A stretch of DNA of 64,000 bases from Pseudomonas gregormendelii (GTDB lineage Bacteria > Pseudomonadota > Gammaproteobacteria > Pseudomonadales > Pseudomonadaceae): NCBI RefSeq assembly GCF_017114825.1, contig NZ_JADEVO010000002.1, positions 186,001 to 250,000 on the forward strand. Reading direction: 5' to 3'. This document shows positions 32,614 through 42,864 of this stretch, piece after piece (the stretch's first letter is position 1; the number at the start of each line of letters is the position of its first letter). The translations under genes and the position numbers were made by a program. The notes under the pieces were generated by a model. That model searched no databases. It worked only from the letters and a program-made list of their open reading frames with translations, and was not told the DNA's origin.

Positions 32614-33591
32614 TCAAGGCAACAAAATAGTCGAGCCGGTAGTACGCCGTGCCGACAGCTCGGTCTGAGCCTTTGCCGCTTCGGCCAGCGGATATTGCTG
32701 GCTGATATCCACCTTCAACTTCCCGCTGCTGATCATCTCGAACAACTCATCCGCCATGCGCTGCAGGTTTTCGGCGTTGTTGGCGTAGGTCGCAAGTGTT
32801 GGCCGGGTCACATACAGCGAACCCTTCGCCGATAGAATCCCCAGGTTCACCCCGTCCACCGCGCCCGACGCATTGCCGAAGCTCACCACCAGGCCGCGTG
32901 GCGCAGCGCTGTCGAGGGATGTCAGCCAGGTGTCCTTGCCGACCCCGTCGTAAACCACAGGCACTTTCTTGCCGTCGGTCAATTCCAGGACACGCTGCGC
33001 CACGTTTTCATGGCTGTAGTCGATCGTCGCCCAGGCTCCGTTGGCTGTGGCCAATGCGGCTTTCTCTGCAGAGCTGACAGTGCCGATCAACTTCACACCC
33101 AGGGCCTTGGCCCATTGGCACGCCAGCGAACCTACCCCGCCCGCAGCCGCATGAAACAGGATGGTTTCGCCGCCTTTGAGTTCATAGGTCTGGCGCAGCA
33201 GGTACTGTACGGTCAGGCCCTTGAGCATCACGCCGGCCGCTTGCTCGAAGCTGATCGCATCCGGCAGTTGCACCAGGTTGGCTTCGGGCAGCACGTGAGT
33301 GTCGCTGTAGGCGCCCAATGGGCCGCTGCCGTAGGCCACCCGATCACCCACTTTGAATCGAGTGACTGCGCTGCCCACCGCTTCGACCACGCCGGCGCCC
33401 TCTGAACCCAGGCCCGATGGCAAGGCCGGTGGCGCATACAGTCCGCTGCGGTAATAGGTGTCGATGAAGTTCAGGCCGATGGCCTTATTGCTCACGCGTA
33501 CCTGCTGCGGGCCAGGCTCGGCAGGTTGGTAGTCGACATACTCGAGCACTTCGGGGCCGCCATGGGCACTGAACTGGATACGCTTTGCCAT
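32614..33591 (-). CDS. qorA: NADPH:quinone oxidoreductase, zeta-crystallin type
   Basis: A zinc-free medium-chain reductase that reduces quinones with NADPH. The 325-residue product has the N-terminal GroES-like domain (KAIGLNFIDTYYRSGLY) and the Rossmann motif AAAGGVGSLACQWAKALG. Catalytic zinc cysteines are absent, as expected for quinone reductases. It is divergent from hemF with 158 bases between, and convergent with tsaC. Confidence 0.95.
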   Translation of the reverse strand: MAKRIQFSAHGGPEVLEYVDYQPAEPGPQQVRVSNKAIGLNFIDTYYRSGLYAPPALPSGLGSEGAGVVEAVGSAVTRFKVGDRVAYGSGPLGAYSDTHVLPEANLVQLPDAISFEQAAGVMLKGLTVQYLLRQTYELKGGETILFHAAAGGVGSLACQWAKALGVKLIGTVSSAEKAALATANGAWATIDYSHENVAQRVLELTDGKKVPVVYDGVGKDTWLTSLDSAAPRGLVVSFGNASGAVDGVNLGILSAKGSLYVTRPTLATYANNAENLQRMADELFEMISSGKLKVDISQQYPLAEAAKAQTELSARRTTGSTILLP

Positions 33592-33713
33592 CAGAACTCT
33601 CCTGGTGATCGTTTGGGTAAGCCCCCTATCGGACTCCTAAGCATGATCTTCGTCAACTGTGGTGCAACAGGGTGCGGTGTTATCCTGTGCAGCAATTTGC
33701 CGCCGGCCGTTGA

Positions 33714-34664
<951 letters not shown>

Positions 34665-34677
34665 ACGAGGAAAACTG

Positions 34678-35499
34678 ATGGATCGTTACGTCGTATTCGG
34701 CAACCCGATTGGCCACAGCAAGTCGCCACTAATCCATCGACTGTTTGCCGAGCAGACGGGTCAGCAACTGGACTACAGCACTTCCCTGGCACCGCTCGAT
34801 GATTTTTCCCACTTCGCCCGGGCGTTTTTCCTGGAGGGGCGCGGAGCCAACGTCACGGTGCCTTTCAAGGAAGAGGCCTATCGCCTGGCCGACAGCCTGA
34901 CCGAGCGCGCCCAGCGGGCTGGCGCGGTGAATACCTTGAGCAAACTGGCTGACGGCTCGTTGCTGGGTGATAACACCGACGGCGCCGGGCTGGTGCGGGA
35001 CCTGACGGTTAATGCCGCTTTCAGTCTCAAGGGGAAGCGCATATTGCTACTGGGCGCCGGTGGTGCGGTGCGGGGTGCGCTGGAGCCGTTGCTGGCGGAG
35101 CAGCCGGCGGCGGTGATCATCGCCAACCGCACGGTGGAAAAAGCGGAATTGCTGGCCGAGTTGTTCGATGATCTGGGCCCGGTCTCTGCCAGTGGCTTTG
35201 ACTGGCTGGAGGAATCCGTGGACCTGATCATCAACGCCACCTCCGCGAGCCTGTCCGGTGAAGTCCCACCGATTGCCAGCAGTCTGATCGAGCCGGGCAA
35301 GACGGTTTGCTACGACATGATGTACGGCAAGGAACCGACATCATTCTGCCGCTGGGCCAGCGAGCACGGCGCAGCGGTGGCAATGGATGGATTGGGGATG
35401 CTCGCTGAACAGGCGGCGGAAGCGTTCTTCCTGTGGCGGGGTGTGCGACCGGACACGGCGCCGGTGCTGGCCGAACTGCGACGACAACTCGCAGAGTGA
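34678..35499 (+). CDS. aroE: shikimate dehydrogenase (NADP+)
   Basis: AroE reduces 3-dehydroshikimate to shikimate in aromatic amino acid synthesis. The 273-residue product has [12 protein letters not shown] (substrate site), [10 protein letters not shown] with the catalytic Lys, and [15 protein letters not shown] (NADP loop). A GAGGAAAA ribosome site precedes the ATG. It is convergent with the SulP gene 22 bases away, with no clear terminator between. Confidence 0.98.
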   Translation: MDRYVVFGNPIGHSKSPLIHRLFAEQTGQQLDYSTSLAPLDDFSHFARAFFLEGRGANVTVPFKEEAYRLADSLTERAQRAGAVNTLSKLADGSLLGDNTDGAGLVRDLTVNAAFSLKGKRILLLGAGGAVRGALEPLLAEQPAAVIIANRTVEKAELLAELFDDLGPVSASGFDWLEESVDLIINATSASLSGEVPPIASSLIEPGKTVCYDMMYGKEPTSFCRWASEHGAAVAMDGLGMLAEQAAEAFFLWRGVRPDTAPVLAELRRQLAE

Positions 35500-35521
35500 A
35501 ACTGTTGGAGTGAAACACGAT

Positions 35522-37090
35522 TCAGTCTTCAAACCGGATCGGGCATTTCTCCGCGCCTTCCAGCTTTCTCAGCTCCTCCACCACCTGCGGCCGCGCTTGC
35601 CGCAGGGTCAGGCTGCGATTCTGCTTGAGCAGGCGCCGTGCCTCCTGATGCAGCATCTCCACCCCTGAATAATCGATGAAATTGATCTGCTGTGCCTCAA
35701 TCACTACCCGGGCAGCGTGCATGCGTTGCAGGCGTACCTGGAGGTAATGGCTGGCGCCGAAAAAGATCGAGCCGCCAACCCGCAACACATCCTCATCGCC
35801 GTCGCGCCAATGCTGCACACGCGGTTGCGAGGTGCGCTTGAGGTAGAAGAACAGCGAAGCCAGTACCCCGGCGTAGATCGCGGTCTGCAATTCCAGCAGC
35901 AGCGTGGCGACACAGGTCAGCGCCATGACCAGGAACTCGGCGCGACTGACCCTCAGCAATGCGCGAATGCCGCGATGATCCACCAGGCCCCAGGCGATCA
36001 GCAAAATACTGCCAGCCATCGCCGGAATCGGGATGTGGGCGATCAATGCCGCGCCAAACACTGCAAACAGCGCGACCCACAGCGCCGAGAACACCCCGGC
36101 CAGCGGGGAGCAGGCCCCTGCCTCGTAACTCAAGCCCGAACGGGTGAAGGAGCCAGCGGACAACGACCCGGAAAAAAATGCCCCGACCATGTTGGATAAG
36201 CCCTGGGCGCGCACTTCCTGATTGGCGTCGAGCAACTGCTGTGAGCGTGCCGACAGGGAGCGAGCAATCGACAGGCTGGTCACCAGCCCCAACATGCCCA
36301 CCGCGACCGCGCTGGGTAACAAGCGCAGGATCAAGTCCAGGTCCAGCGGCACGGCGCTCAAAGGTGGCAGTCGACCGACAAAGGCGCTGACCAGGCTGAC
36401 GTGGCCGAACATCCCGGGCCAGAGCCACACCAGCAGCCCTGCCATTACCAGCGTGATCAACAGCGTCGGCCAGCGTGGCAGCAGCCATTTCAGGGTGGCT
36501 CCCAATGCCACTGTCGCCAGCCCGAGAATGAGCGATGGCTTGTCCACCTGATGCAGGTGTTGAAACACCGACATGAAGCTGTCGAGTGCCGTGGCCTGGC
36601 TGGGCAGGTCCAGCCCCAGCAAGTTGGGCAGCTGGCCGACGGCAATCACCACCGCCGCACCGAGGGTGAACCCCAATACCACCGAATGGGAGACAAAATT
36701 CACCAGCGCGCCGAATCGCAACAAGCCCAGCAGCCACTGGAAGATCCCGGCCAGCAGCGTCAGCAACAGAATAAGTGCCACGTAGTCCTGCGAGGCGGGT
36801 ACCGCCAAGGGGCTGACGCTTGCATATAAGACAATGGAAATTGCCGCTGTAGGACCACAGATGAGGTGCCAGGATGATCCCCACAGGCAGGCGATCAGAA
36901 CAGGAATGATAGCCGCGTACAACCCGTATTCAGGTGGGAGCCCGGCAATCAGGGCGTAGGCAATCGACTGTGGCAGCGCGAGAATCGCACCGCTCAGGCC
37001 GACGATAAGGTCGCGCCCGACAGTGGCACGGGTTTGCCGAGGCAACCAGCTCAGGAAGGGGAAGAGCGAATGGCGGCTGGGAAAGGCCAT
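35522..37090 (-). CDS. SulP-family anion (probable sulfate) transporter
   Basis: An inner-membrane SulP/SLC26-type transporter. The ATG at 37090 gives 522 residues starting MAFPSRHSLFPFLSWLP; the frame is open 39 codons further but without similarity. There are about 10-12 membrane helices, including GLPPEYGLYAAIIPVLIACL and the family motif CGPTAAISIVL. A C-terminal STAS domain follows (VIEAQQINFIDYSGVEMLHQ). It is next to choX-betC, whose product releases sulfate from choline sulfate; transport of sulfate or choline sulfate is an inference. The same gene neighbours betC in other pseudomonads. Confidence 0.92.
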   Translation of the reverse strand: MAFPSRHSLFPFLSWLPRQTRATVGRDLIVGLSGAILALPQSIAYALIAGLPPEYGLYAAIIPVLIACLWGSSWHLICGPTAAISIVLYASVSPLAVPASQDYVALILLLTLLAGIFQWLLGLLRFGALVNFVSHSVVLGFTLGAAVVIAVGQLPNLLGLDLPSQATALDSFMSVFQHLHQVDKPSLILGLATVALGATLKWLLPRWPTLLITLVMAGLLVWLWPGMFGHVSLVSAFVGRLPPLSAVPLDLDLILRLLPSAVAVGMLGLVTSLSIARSLSARSQQLLDANQEVRAQGLSNMVGAFFSGSLSAGSFTRSGLSYEAGACSPLAGVFSALWVALFAVFGAALIAHIPIPAMAGSILLIAWGLVDHRGIRALLRVSRAEFLVMALTCVATLLLELQTAIYAGVLASLFFYLKRTSQPRVQHWRDGDEDVLRVGGSIFFGASHYLQVRLQRMHAARVVIEAQQINFIDYSGVEMLHQEARRLLKQNRSLTLRQARPQVVEELRKLEGAEKCPIRFED

Positions 37091-37169
37091 GGGTCCTCTC
37101 AGGTGGGGGAATGCGCAAAGGGTAACAGGGTGAACCAGTGATGGCGGCGCGAGCGTGCCAGCCCCTACC

Positions 37170-37273
37170 TGCAGGAGCGAGCTCGCTCGCGAAAAACGTA
37201 CCGGCACCTTGGGGCATCAGGCGCCCGGCGTAATCGTGTACGCCCAACACGAGCAGGCTCGCTCCTGCATGAA
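37170..37273. repeat. pair of inverted REP elements
   Basis: CTGCAGGAGCGAGCTCGCTC (about 37170-37195) and an inverted copy, GAGCAGGCTCGCTCCTGCA (about 37252-37271), face each other. They lie between the SulP start and the choX stop and may act as an mRNA 3' end. Confidence 0.8.
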
Positions 37274-37294
37274 TGACAGGCTCCCCCCTATGAA

Positions 37295-38215
37295 TCAGAG
37301 CTTGGCTTTCACCGCAGGCAACGCCTCCTTGCCATCGGCGGTTTTCACACCATCCAGCCATTTATCCAGAACCGCAGGATTAGCCTTGATCCACGCCTTG
37401 GCAGCCTCGGCATTGCTGATCTTCTTGTTCACGACCTCGGCCATGATGCTGTTCTCCATTTCCTGGGTAAAGCTCAGGTTGGTGAGCAGCTTGCCGACGT
37501 TTGGACAGGCCTGTGCATAACCCTTGCGAGTCAATGTATAAACCGCACCGGTATCACCGAAGTACTTCTCGCCACCCTTGAGGTAGTGCATCTTCAGCTG
37601 CACGTTCATCGGGTGGGGCGTCCAGCCGAGGAAGGTCACGAACTTCTGTTTCTTAACGGCGCGGGACACTTCCGCCAGCATGGCCTGCTCGCTGGATTCC
37701 ACCAGTTTCCATTGACCCAAGTCGAAGTCGTTTTTCTTGATGATGTCCTGCAGCGAGATGTTCGCCGGAGCCCCGGAGCCGATGCCGTAGATTTTTTTCT
37801 CGAACTTGTCGGCAAACTTGTTCAGGTCGGCGAAGTTATGCACACCTGCATCCCACACATAATCCGGAACAGCCAGGGTGAACTCGGTGCCATCGAGGTT
37901 TTTCGCCAGTTGGGTTACATCCCCGGTGGCCACGAACTTGTCGTAGAAACCTTGCTGCGCCGGCATCCAGTTACCCAGGAACACGTCGACCTGACCGTCC
38001 TTCAAACCACCGAAGGTGATAGGCACCGCCAAGGTGTCAACCTTGGCCTTGTAGCCCATGCCGTCGAGCAAGAACCCGGTAATGGCGTTGGTCGCCGCAA
38101 TGTCGCTCCAGCCCGGATCGGCCATTTTCACCGTGTTGCAGCTCTGATCGGCATACGCCGATGCGCTGCCCAGAGCCAGAAGCCCGACCGTCAGAACTGT
38201 GGATAACCTATGCAT
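37295..38215 (-). CDS. choX: choline-binding periplasmic protein ChoX
   Basis: A substrate-binding protein of an ABC uptake system for choline or related quaternary amines. The ATG at 38215 gives 306 residues with a signal peptide (MHRLSTVLTVGLLALGSASA, cleaved after AYA, about residue 22). The mature part has the ChoX-type aromatic-box segments MADPGWSDIAATNAI and FLGNWMPAQQ and the later FLGWTPHPMN. No permease or ATPase genes are adjacent; in pseudomonads the partner is usually encoded elsewhere (cbc/bet systems). It follows betC after 16 bases. Two perfect DnaA boxes (38198-38206, 38251-38259) lie near its start. Confidence 0.9.
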   Translation of the reverse strand: MHRLSTVLTVGLLALGSASAYADQSCNTVKMADPGWSDIAATNAITGFLLDGMGYKAKVDTLAVPITFGGLKDGQVDVFLGNWMPAQQGFYDKFVATGDVTQLAKNLDGTEFTLAVPDYVWDAGVHNFADLNKFADKFEKKIYGIGSGAPANISLQDIIKKNDFDLGQWKLVESSEQAMLAEVSRAVKKQKFVTFLGWTPHPMNVQLKMHYLKGGEKYFGDTGAVYTLTRKGYAQACPNVGKLLTNLSFTQEMENSIMAEVVNKKISNAEAAKAWIKANPAVLDKWLDGVKTADGKEALPAVKAKL

Positions 38216-38231
38216 GGACTTCCCCTTAACA

Positions 38232-39746
38232 TTATTGGTTTTGGCAGGGTTGTGGATAACGTGCTTTGCGCTCCAGATCATCCAGGTCGATGTGGTTGCG
38301 CATGTACTGCTGACTGGCGTCTACCAGTGGCTGGTGATCCCAGCTCTTCAGCTTGCCGATGCTCAGGGCCTCGGCCACGAATCGCCGGCGGCGCTGACTG
38401 GCGAGCACCTGTTGGTGAATCGCAGGTATGTCCCACTTGGCCCGTGCTTCGGCAAGGAACTCGGCAAACAGTGCGCTGTGTTTCGGCGACTGGCTGAGCT
38501 CTTCCTGTTCACGCGGGTCATTGTGCACATCGAAGAGTAGGCAAGGGTCATCTTCGCTGTAGATGAATTTGTAGGCGCCGCGGCGAATCATCATCAGCGG
38601 GCTGATGGTGCCTTCGGCCATGTACTCGCCAAACACTTCGTCGTGACCGCCCTGCCCCTTCAGGTGCGACACCAGCGAGCGGCCATCCAGCGACAAGCCT
38701 GGCGCCAGCGAGCCGCCGGCCAATTCGACAAAGGTCGGCAGGAGGTCGGCAGTCGAGACGGCAGCGCTGACGCGACCGGCACCAAATTGCCCCGGCGCGC
38801 TGATCAACAAGGGGACCCGGGCGGCCATCTCGAACCAGTGCATTTTGTACCAGAGGCCGCGCTCGCCGAGCATGTCGCCATGATCCCCGGAGAAGACAAT
38901 AATGGTATCGTCGATCAGCCCGGTATCTTCGAGTGTTTGCAGGAGTTTGCCGACGTTGTCGTCAATATAGCTGCAGGCTCCGAAATAGGCGCGTCGCGCG
39001 TCACGGATCTTATCCACAGGCAGCGGCTTGTCCCACAAGTCGTACACCTTGAGCAGTCGCTGGGAGTGCGGGTCCAGCTCGGACTGCGCTGGCGTCTGCG
39101 GCAGCGGAATATCGCTGTCCTGGTACATATCCCAGTATTTCTTCGGGATGGTGTACGGGTCGTGAGGATGGGTCATGGACACGGTCAGGCAGAACGGCTG
39201 GTCGCCGTCCTCGCGGATGTGGTCAAACAGGTACTGCTGCGCCTTGAAGACCACTTCTTCGTCAAAATCCAGCTGGTTGGTGCGCACGCAGGGGCCAGCC
39301 TGCAGCACCGATGACATATTGTGGAACCAGGTGGGACGTACATCGGGTTCGTCCCAGTTCACCGACCAGCCGTAGTCGGCTGGATAAATGTCACTGGTCA
39401 GGCGTTCTTCATAGCCGTGCAGTTGATCCGGACCACAGAAGTGCATCTTTCCGGACAGGGCGGTGCGGTAGCCCAGGCGGCGCAGGTAATGGGCATAGGT
39501 GGGTACGTCGGCGGGAAAGTCAGCCGCATTGTCATAGGCGCCGATCTTGCTCGGCAGCTGGCCGCTCACGAGGGTAAAACGCGACGGTGCACACAGTGGG
39601 CTGTTGCAATAAGCGGAGTCGAACACTACGCCTTCGGCAGCAAGTCGGCTGAGATTGGGTAATTTGATTGGCGAAGGGCCGTAGAACGGCAACATTGGCG
39701 CGGCCATCTGATCGGCCATGATGAAGAGAATATTCTTGCGCTTCAT
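38232..39746 (-). CDS. betC: choline-sulfatase
   Basis: BetC hydrolyses choline-O-sulfate to choline and sulfate, feeding glycine betaine synthesis. The ATG at 39746 gives 504 residues starting MKRKNILFIMADQM; an in-frame ATG six codons earlier is possible. The sulfatase motif C-x-P-S-R is intact at residues 52-56 (CAPSR), whose Cys becomes formylglycine, along with DHGDMLGERGLWYKM and metal-site residues. The long C-terminal tail is typical of BetC. It is divergent from the LysR regulator and followed by choX. A perfect DnaA box is at 39010-39018. Confidence 0.97.
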   Translation of the reverse strand: MKRKNILFIMADQMAAPMLPFYGPSPIKLPNLSRLAAEGVVFDSAYCNSPLCAPSRFTLVSGQLPSKIGAYDNAADFPADVPTYAHYLRRLGYRTALSGKMHFCGPDQLHGYEERLTSDIYPADYGWSVNWDEPDVRPTWFHNMSSVLQAGPCVRTNQLDFDEEVVFKAQQYLFDHIREDGDQPFCLTVSMTHPHDPYTIPKKYWDMYQDSDIPLPQTPAQSELDPHSQRLLKVYDLWDKPLPVDKIRDARRAYFGACSYIDDNVGKLLQTLEDTGLIDDTIIVFSGDHGDMLGERGLWYKMHWFEMAARVPLLISAPGQFGAGRVSAAVSTADLLPTFVELAGGSLAPGLSLDGRSLVSHLKGQGGHDEVFGEYMAEGTISPLMMIRRGAYKFIYSEDDPCLLFDVHNDPREQEELSQSPKHSALFAEFLAEARAKWDIPAIHQQVLASQRRRRFVAEALSIGKLKSWDHQPLVDASQQYMRNHIDLDDLERKARYPQPCQNQ

Positions 39747-39860
39747 GTGATCGCGGCATTCCATAGTGAATATTTATGCGAGAGTGCTGCGACCGAGCAT
39801 GGGTGCCATGCCATTTGCGGTAAAGCCCACACCCGGCAATGACTAGGATAAGCACAGCTT

Positions 39861-40811
39861 ATGTATGAAGCCCTCGGGAGTCTGTCCTTGGACCTGTTGC
39901 GAGCTTTTGAAGCAGCGGCACGCCAGCAAAGTTTCACCGCCGCCGCCGTGGAGCTGGGGACGACCCAACCCGCCATCAGTCAGCAAATCAAACGGCTGGA
40001 AGAGCAACTTGCCACCCGCCTGTTCGATCGGATTTATCGTGGCATTGAGCTGACAGAGGCGGGCATTGTCCTCTTCGAACAGGTGCAGCTCGGTTTGCAG
40101 AATATCGATGCAGGACTGGCGGCGATCAGTGCGCAAGATCAGCACGAGGTGCTGCAGGTCGCCACGGATTTCGCGTTCGCCGCCTATTGGTTGATGCCGC
40201 GCCTGCACCGCTTCCATGCCGCCAACCCCAATGTGGATGTCAGTCTCGTTACCAGTGAGCGCAGCCACAACATGCTGCGCAGCGATATCGATGTTGCCGT
40301 GCTGTTTGGCGACGGGCGCTTCAAGCAAGGTGAGAGTCACTGGCTGTTCAGCGAAGAAGTGTTCCCGGTGTGCAGCCCGCTGCTGCTCAAAGACCGTGCG
40401 CTGCCCCTGCCGGTCCCTTCGCTGCTGGAACTGCCCCTGCTGCACCTGCGCGGCGAAAACAGCAGCAACTGGTTTGATTGGAGCGGTGTGTTTCGTGAGC
40501 TGGGGATCACTTCGGCGCCCGCACCGGGTCAGCTGCGTTTTGATAACTACACCTTGTTGATCCAGGCCGCGATTGGTGGTCAGGGCGTCGCCATCGGTTG
40601 GCGACATCTTGTGGATAACTTGCTGGCGGAGGGCTTGTTGTGTAGTCCAATCGCCGCCACGGTCATTTCACGGCTTGGCTACTACGTGGTCCTGCCTCAG
40701 CGAAAGCGCCGCGGCGAATTGATTCAGCGATTCGTTGACTGGTTGATGCAGGAGCAGACCCGCAGTGCGCAGTCGCTTAATGGCCTGCCGTTGCCGTCCA
40801 TCGCGAACTGA
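39861..40811 (+). CDS. LysR-type regulator of choline-sulfate use
   Basis: A 316-residue LysR-family regulator. The N-terminal winged helix-turn-helix is visible (QSFTAAAVELGTTQPAISQQ, about residues 23-42), followed by RLEEQLATRLFDR and the substrate-binding domain. It is divergent from betC, with 114 bases between the starts for shared operator sites. That is the usual place for the choline-sulfate regulator sometimes called BetR. A perfect DnaA box, the last one seen in the window, is at 40610-40618. Confidence 0.94.
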   Translation: MYEALGSLSLDLLRAFEAAARQQSFTAAAVELGTTQPAISQQIKRLEEQLATRLFDRIYRGIELTEAGIVLFEQVQLGLQNIDAGLAAISAQDQHEVLQVATDFAFAAYWLMPRLHRFHAANPNVDVSLVTSERSHNMLRSDIDVAVLFGDGRFKQGESHWLFSEEVFPVCSPLLLKDRALPLPVPSLLELPLLHLRGENSSNWFDWSGVFRELGITSAPAPGQLRFDNYTLLIQAAIGGQGVAIGWRHLVDNLLAEGLLCSPIAATVISRLGYYVVLPQRKRRGELIQRFVDWLMQEQTRSAQSLNGLPLPSIAN

Positions 40812-41158
40812 CGTCAGGCGCGATAAAGCTCACGTTGCGGTATAGGGGACTAGATCACTTACTTGTTGTGCTGTAAGTGCCTGAACGAAAAGCTTCGGGC
40901 GATTTCAGGGAGTGGACTTCTCCAGAGTTATGCCGTACGAAAGTTTCGACCTGATAAGTCGAGTATTTAAATCATACTGTATGTTTCTTCAGGCGCTTAG
41001 TAAGATTTTGTCACACGATGCCCGTAAAATTCAAATGATTTATTGGGTTGTAAAATGTTTAATATGACAGATTCTTAAAATAAGCCAGCCATGTATTGGC
41101 TTATGTGGCTGTTTAGGAGAAATCCTATATCTATAATAAATATGCTGAGAGTTCTTGC
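40812..41158. other. AT-rich intergenic region with two inverted repeats
   Basis: 347 bases without a gene. CACTTAC / GTAAGTG (40856-40879) is a 7-base inverted repeat. ATAAGCCA / TGGCTTAT (41080-41104) is an 8-base one about 55 bases before the next start. Composition changes from GC-rich to AT-rich at about 40960. No hrp box (GGAACC..CCAC) was seen. Confidence 0.6.
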
Positions 41159-42598
41159 ATGCTAAACGCTATAAATCCATCACCATACTCAACTAAAAGT
41201 ATACAAGAAAACACAAGCGTGACAATAGATTGCTCCCAAGTTATGGAAAAGCTCATAATTGGAGGCAATGAGCCAACATCCTATACTGCGCGGCCCGTGA
41301 GGGATATTGAAAGCGCCAGACCACCACAAGCGTCCAATGGTTCGCGGACATCAGTTAAACGGGTAGTGAAGTTGTTAATTACGGTGGTGGGGGGGGTGGC
41401 ACTAGCGGCCAGTGGAATAGCAAGCGCGATGACCCGTCGCCCTGACGCCTTTGATCTTCAGAGCCGACCTGTAGCAAATCGACTCACAATGTCCCCCGAA
41501 CATCAGTCCATGATTGAAAGTATTCCGTTTGGAAATGAAACCGCACTCCTTGATAACTTCATTGATGCTCCCCAGCGTGGCCTGGCGGAGTTTTTGGGTT
41601 ACCTGACAATCGGTGGTATGGATGCAAAAGTAGTGGCTCGGGGTGGAGAGATAAAGGAAAAGTTCCCGCGAATGTTCAACTGTTTAGAGGAGTCTCGACG
41701 TCACGTAGTCCACGTTCTGGATGTATTTGAAGAAAGCTGTGAGCAACCGTGCAGCCCTCCATTACCAACGGCAGGGGAATTTAACGCAACTCAAATGTTA
41801 AAAGATTATATAGGCTATATGATGGAAGATCTAAAGAAGAAGCCCAAGCAAGTGGAGAAAGTATATGGCAATCTTTTGTCCGAGAGGGGGCAGTCCCCGG
41901 AAGCGCTCGATAGAGTTCCATCCCATATCGCCCCTTACACGGGCTTGATAGAATTTCTTCGTGCGTTGGCAGAAAATCCATGCCACGCACGAGATGCAGG
42001 AGATTCCGCACGGCAATGTCTTGATTTTTTCCTTGTAGAGCAAACGCCTGAGGGTATACAAAACGATCAGGCTGATAATAGGCCTCCGACCTACGCTGCT
42101 ACAGCGCATCCGATCATGACATTAATTGAAAGCAAACTTCCTATTTACTTCACAAAGGAGGTCTTTAACCTGACCAGTTACCCGACGCTCCTCACTCATA
42201 TCATGCTCCATGAGATGATTCATTATGCTGGCTATATCGATCTCCTTTATGCCGGTGTTGACGTGGCGATAATGGCGCTCCCTCCGGAACAACAAGAAGA
42301 GGCTTACCGGAAAAAGCATAAAGAGCTCAGGAAGGACATTCGTTATAAAATTAATGATGCGCCCGACTCAATGAAGATTCGTCTGGTAGAGTTTTATGAT
42401 AAGCAGGTGGGCAAAAATCCAGGGATGACAAGTTTTGATAAACTAGAAGACCTCGCGAAAGTGCTTAAGTCAGATAATAAAGTCTGGAAAGTGTTTGGCG
42501 ATCAAACGACCGATATCATCGCTATGAGGTTTATGATTCCCTCGATGCAGCGAAACGCGGACTTGATCAACGGGATTTTTTATTCAGTAGGGTTCTGA
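41159..42598 (+). CDS. orphan putative zinc metalloprotease (HEMIHYAGYID motif)
   Basis: I do not recognise the family. The 479-residue product has HEMIHYAGYID at residues 351-361, which fits the metzincin pattern HExxHxxGxxD with Asp as third ligand. A later segment TTDIIAMRFMIP could hold a Met-turn; this is a guess. The first 22 residues (MLNAINPSPYSTKSI...) are rich in Ser/Asn/Thr and almost free of acids, like type III effector N-termini. A hydrophobic stretch at about 72-90 ends ASGIASA and looks like a membrane or signal segment. An internal GTG at codon 71 would make that stretch a classical signal peptide. Base composition is visibly AT-richer than every neighbour, so transfer is likely. 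The ribosome site before the ATG is weak. Confidence 0.75.
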   Translation: MLNAINPSPYSTKSIQENTSVTIDCSQVMEKLIIGGNEPTSYTARPVRDIESARPPQASNGSRTSVKRVVKLLITVVGGVALAASGIASAMTRRPDAFDLQSRPVANRLTMSPEHQSMIESIPFGNETALLDNFIDAPQRGLAEFLGYLTIGGMDAKVVARGGEIKEKFPRMFNCLEESRRHVVHVLDVFEESCEQPCSPPLPTAGEFNATQMLKDYIGYMMEDLKKKPKQVEKVYGNLLSERGQSPEALDRVPSHIAPYTGLIEFLRALAENPCHARDAGDSARQCLDFFLVEQTPEGIQNDQADNRPPTYAATAHPIMTLIESKLPIYFTKEVFNLTSYPTLLTHIMLHEMIHYAGYIDLLYAGVDVAIMALPPEQQEEAYRKKHKELRKDIRYKINDAPDSMKIRLVEFYDKQVGKNPGMTSFDKLEDLAKVLKSDNKVWKVFGDQTTDIIAMRFMIPSMQRNADLINGIFYSVGF

Positions 42599-42864
42599 TA
42601 AAGTATGCGATAAACAGACCTGACGGCCACAAAAAACCGAGTGTAGTATCGTAGCCGCAGGTCTGATGTAGTCCTGTATTGTACCTAACTTTGCGATGAA
42701 CTTCGCAGTCATCAATCCTGGCGTTGATAGTCGTTGGACATCATCCGGCTATTCCAGGACAATGGACCGCTCCGGTTAAAAGTGTACAAGAACAAACATG
42801 GGTTGTTCATTGAACATTTGAACTGACCGATTCGATTGATACTGTACCTCGACACTCGTCCCCC
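42599..42864. other. intergenic region after the orphan gene
   Basis: No gene seen. It has the inverted repeat CAGACCTG / CAGGTCTG (42615-42665), a 13-base palindrome TGTTCATTGAACA (42804-42816), and a 16-base near-copy (42777-42792, one mismatch) of bases 41194-41209 in the orphan gene. These could be remnants of the event that brought the gene in. Confidence 0.4.

Noticed and set aside
40812..41158. hrp box before the orphan metalloprotease gene
   Set aside because: No GGAACC..CCAC pair at the right spacing was seen, so type III regulation is not supported from the promoter.
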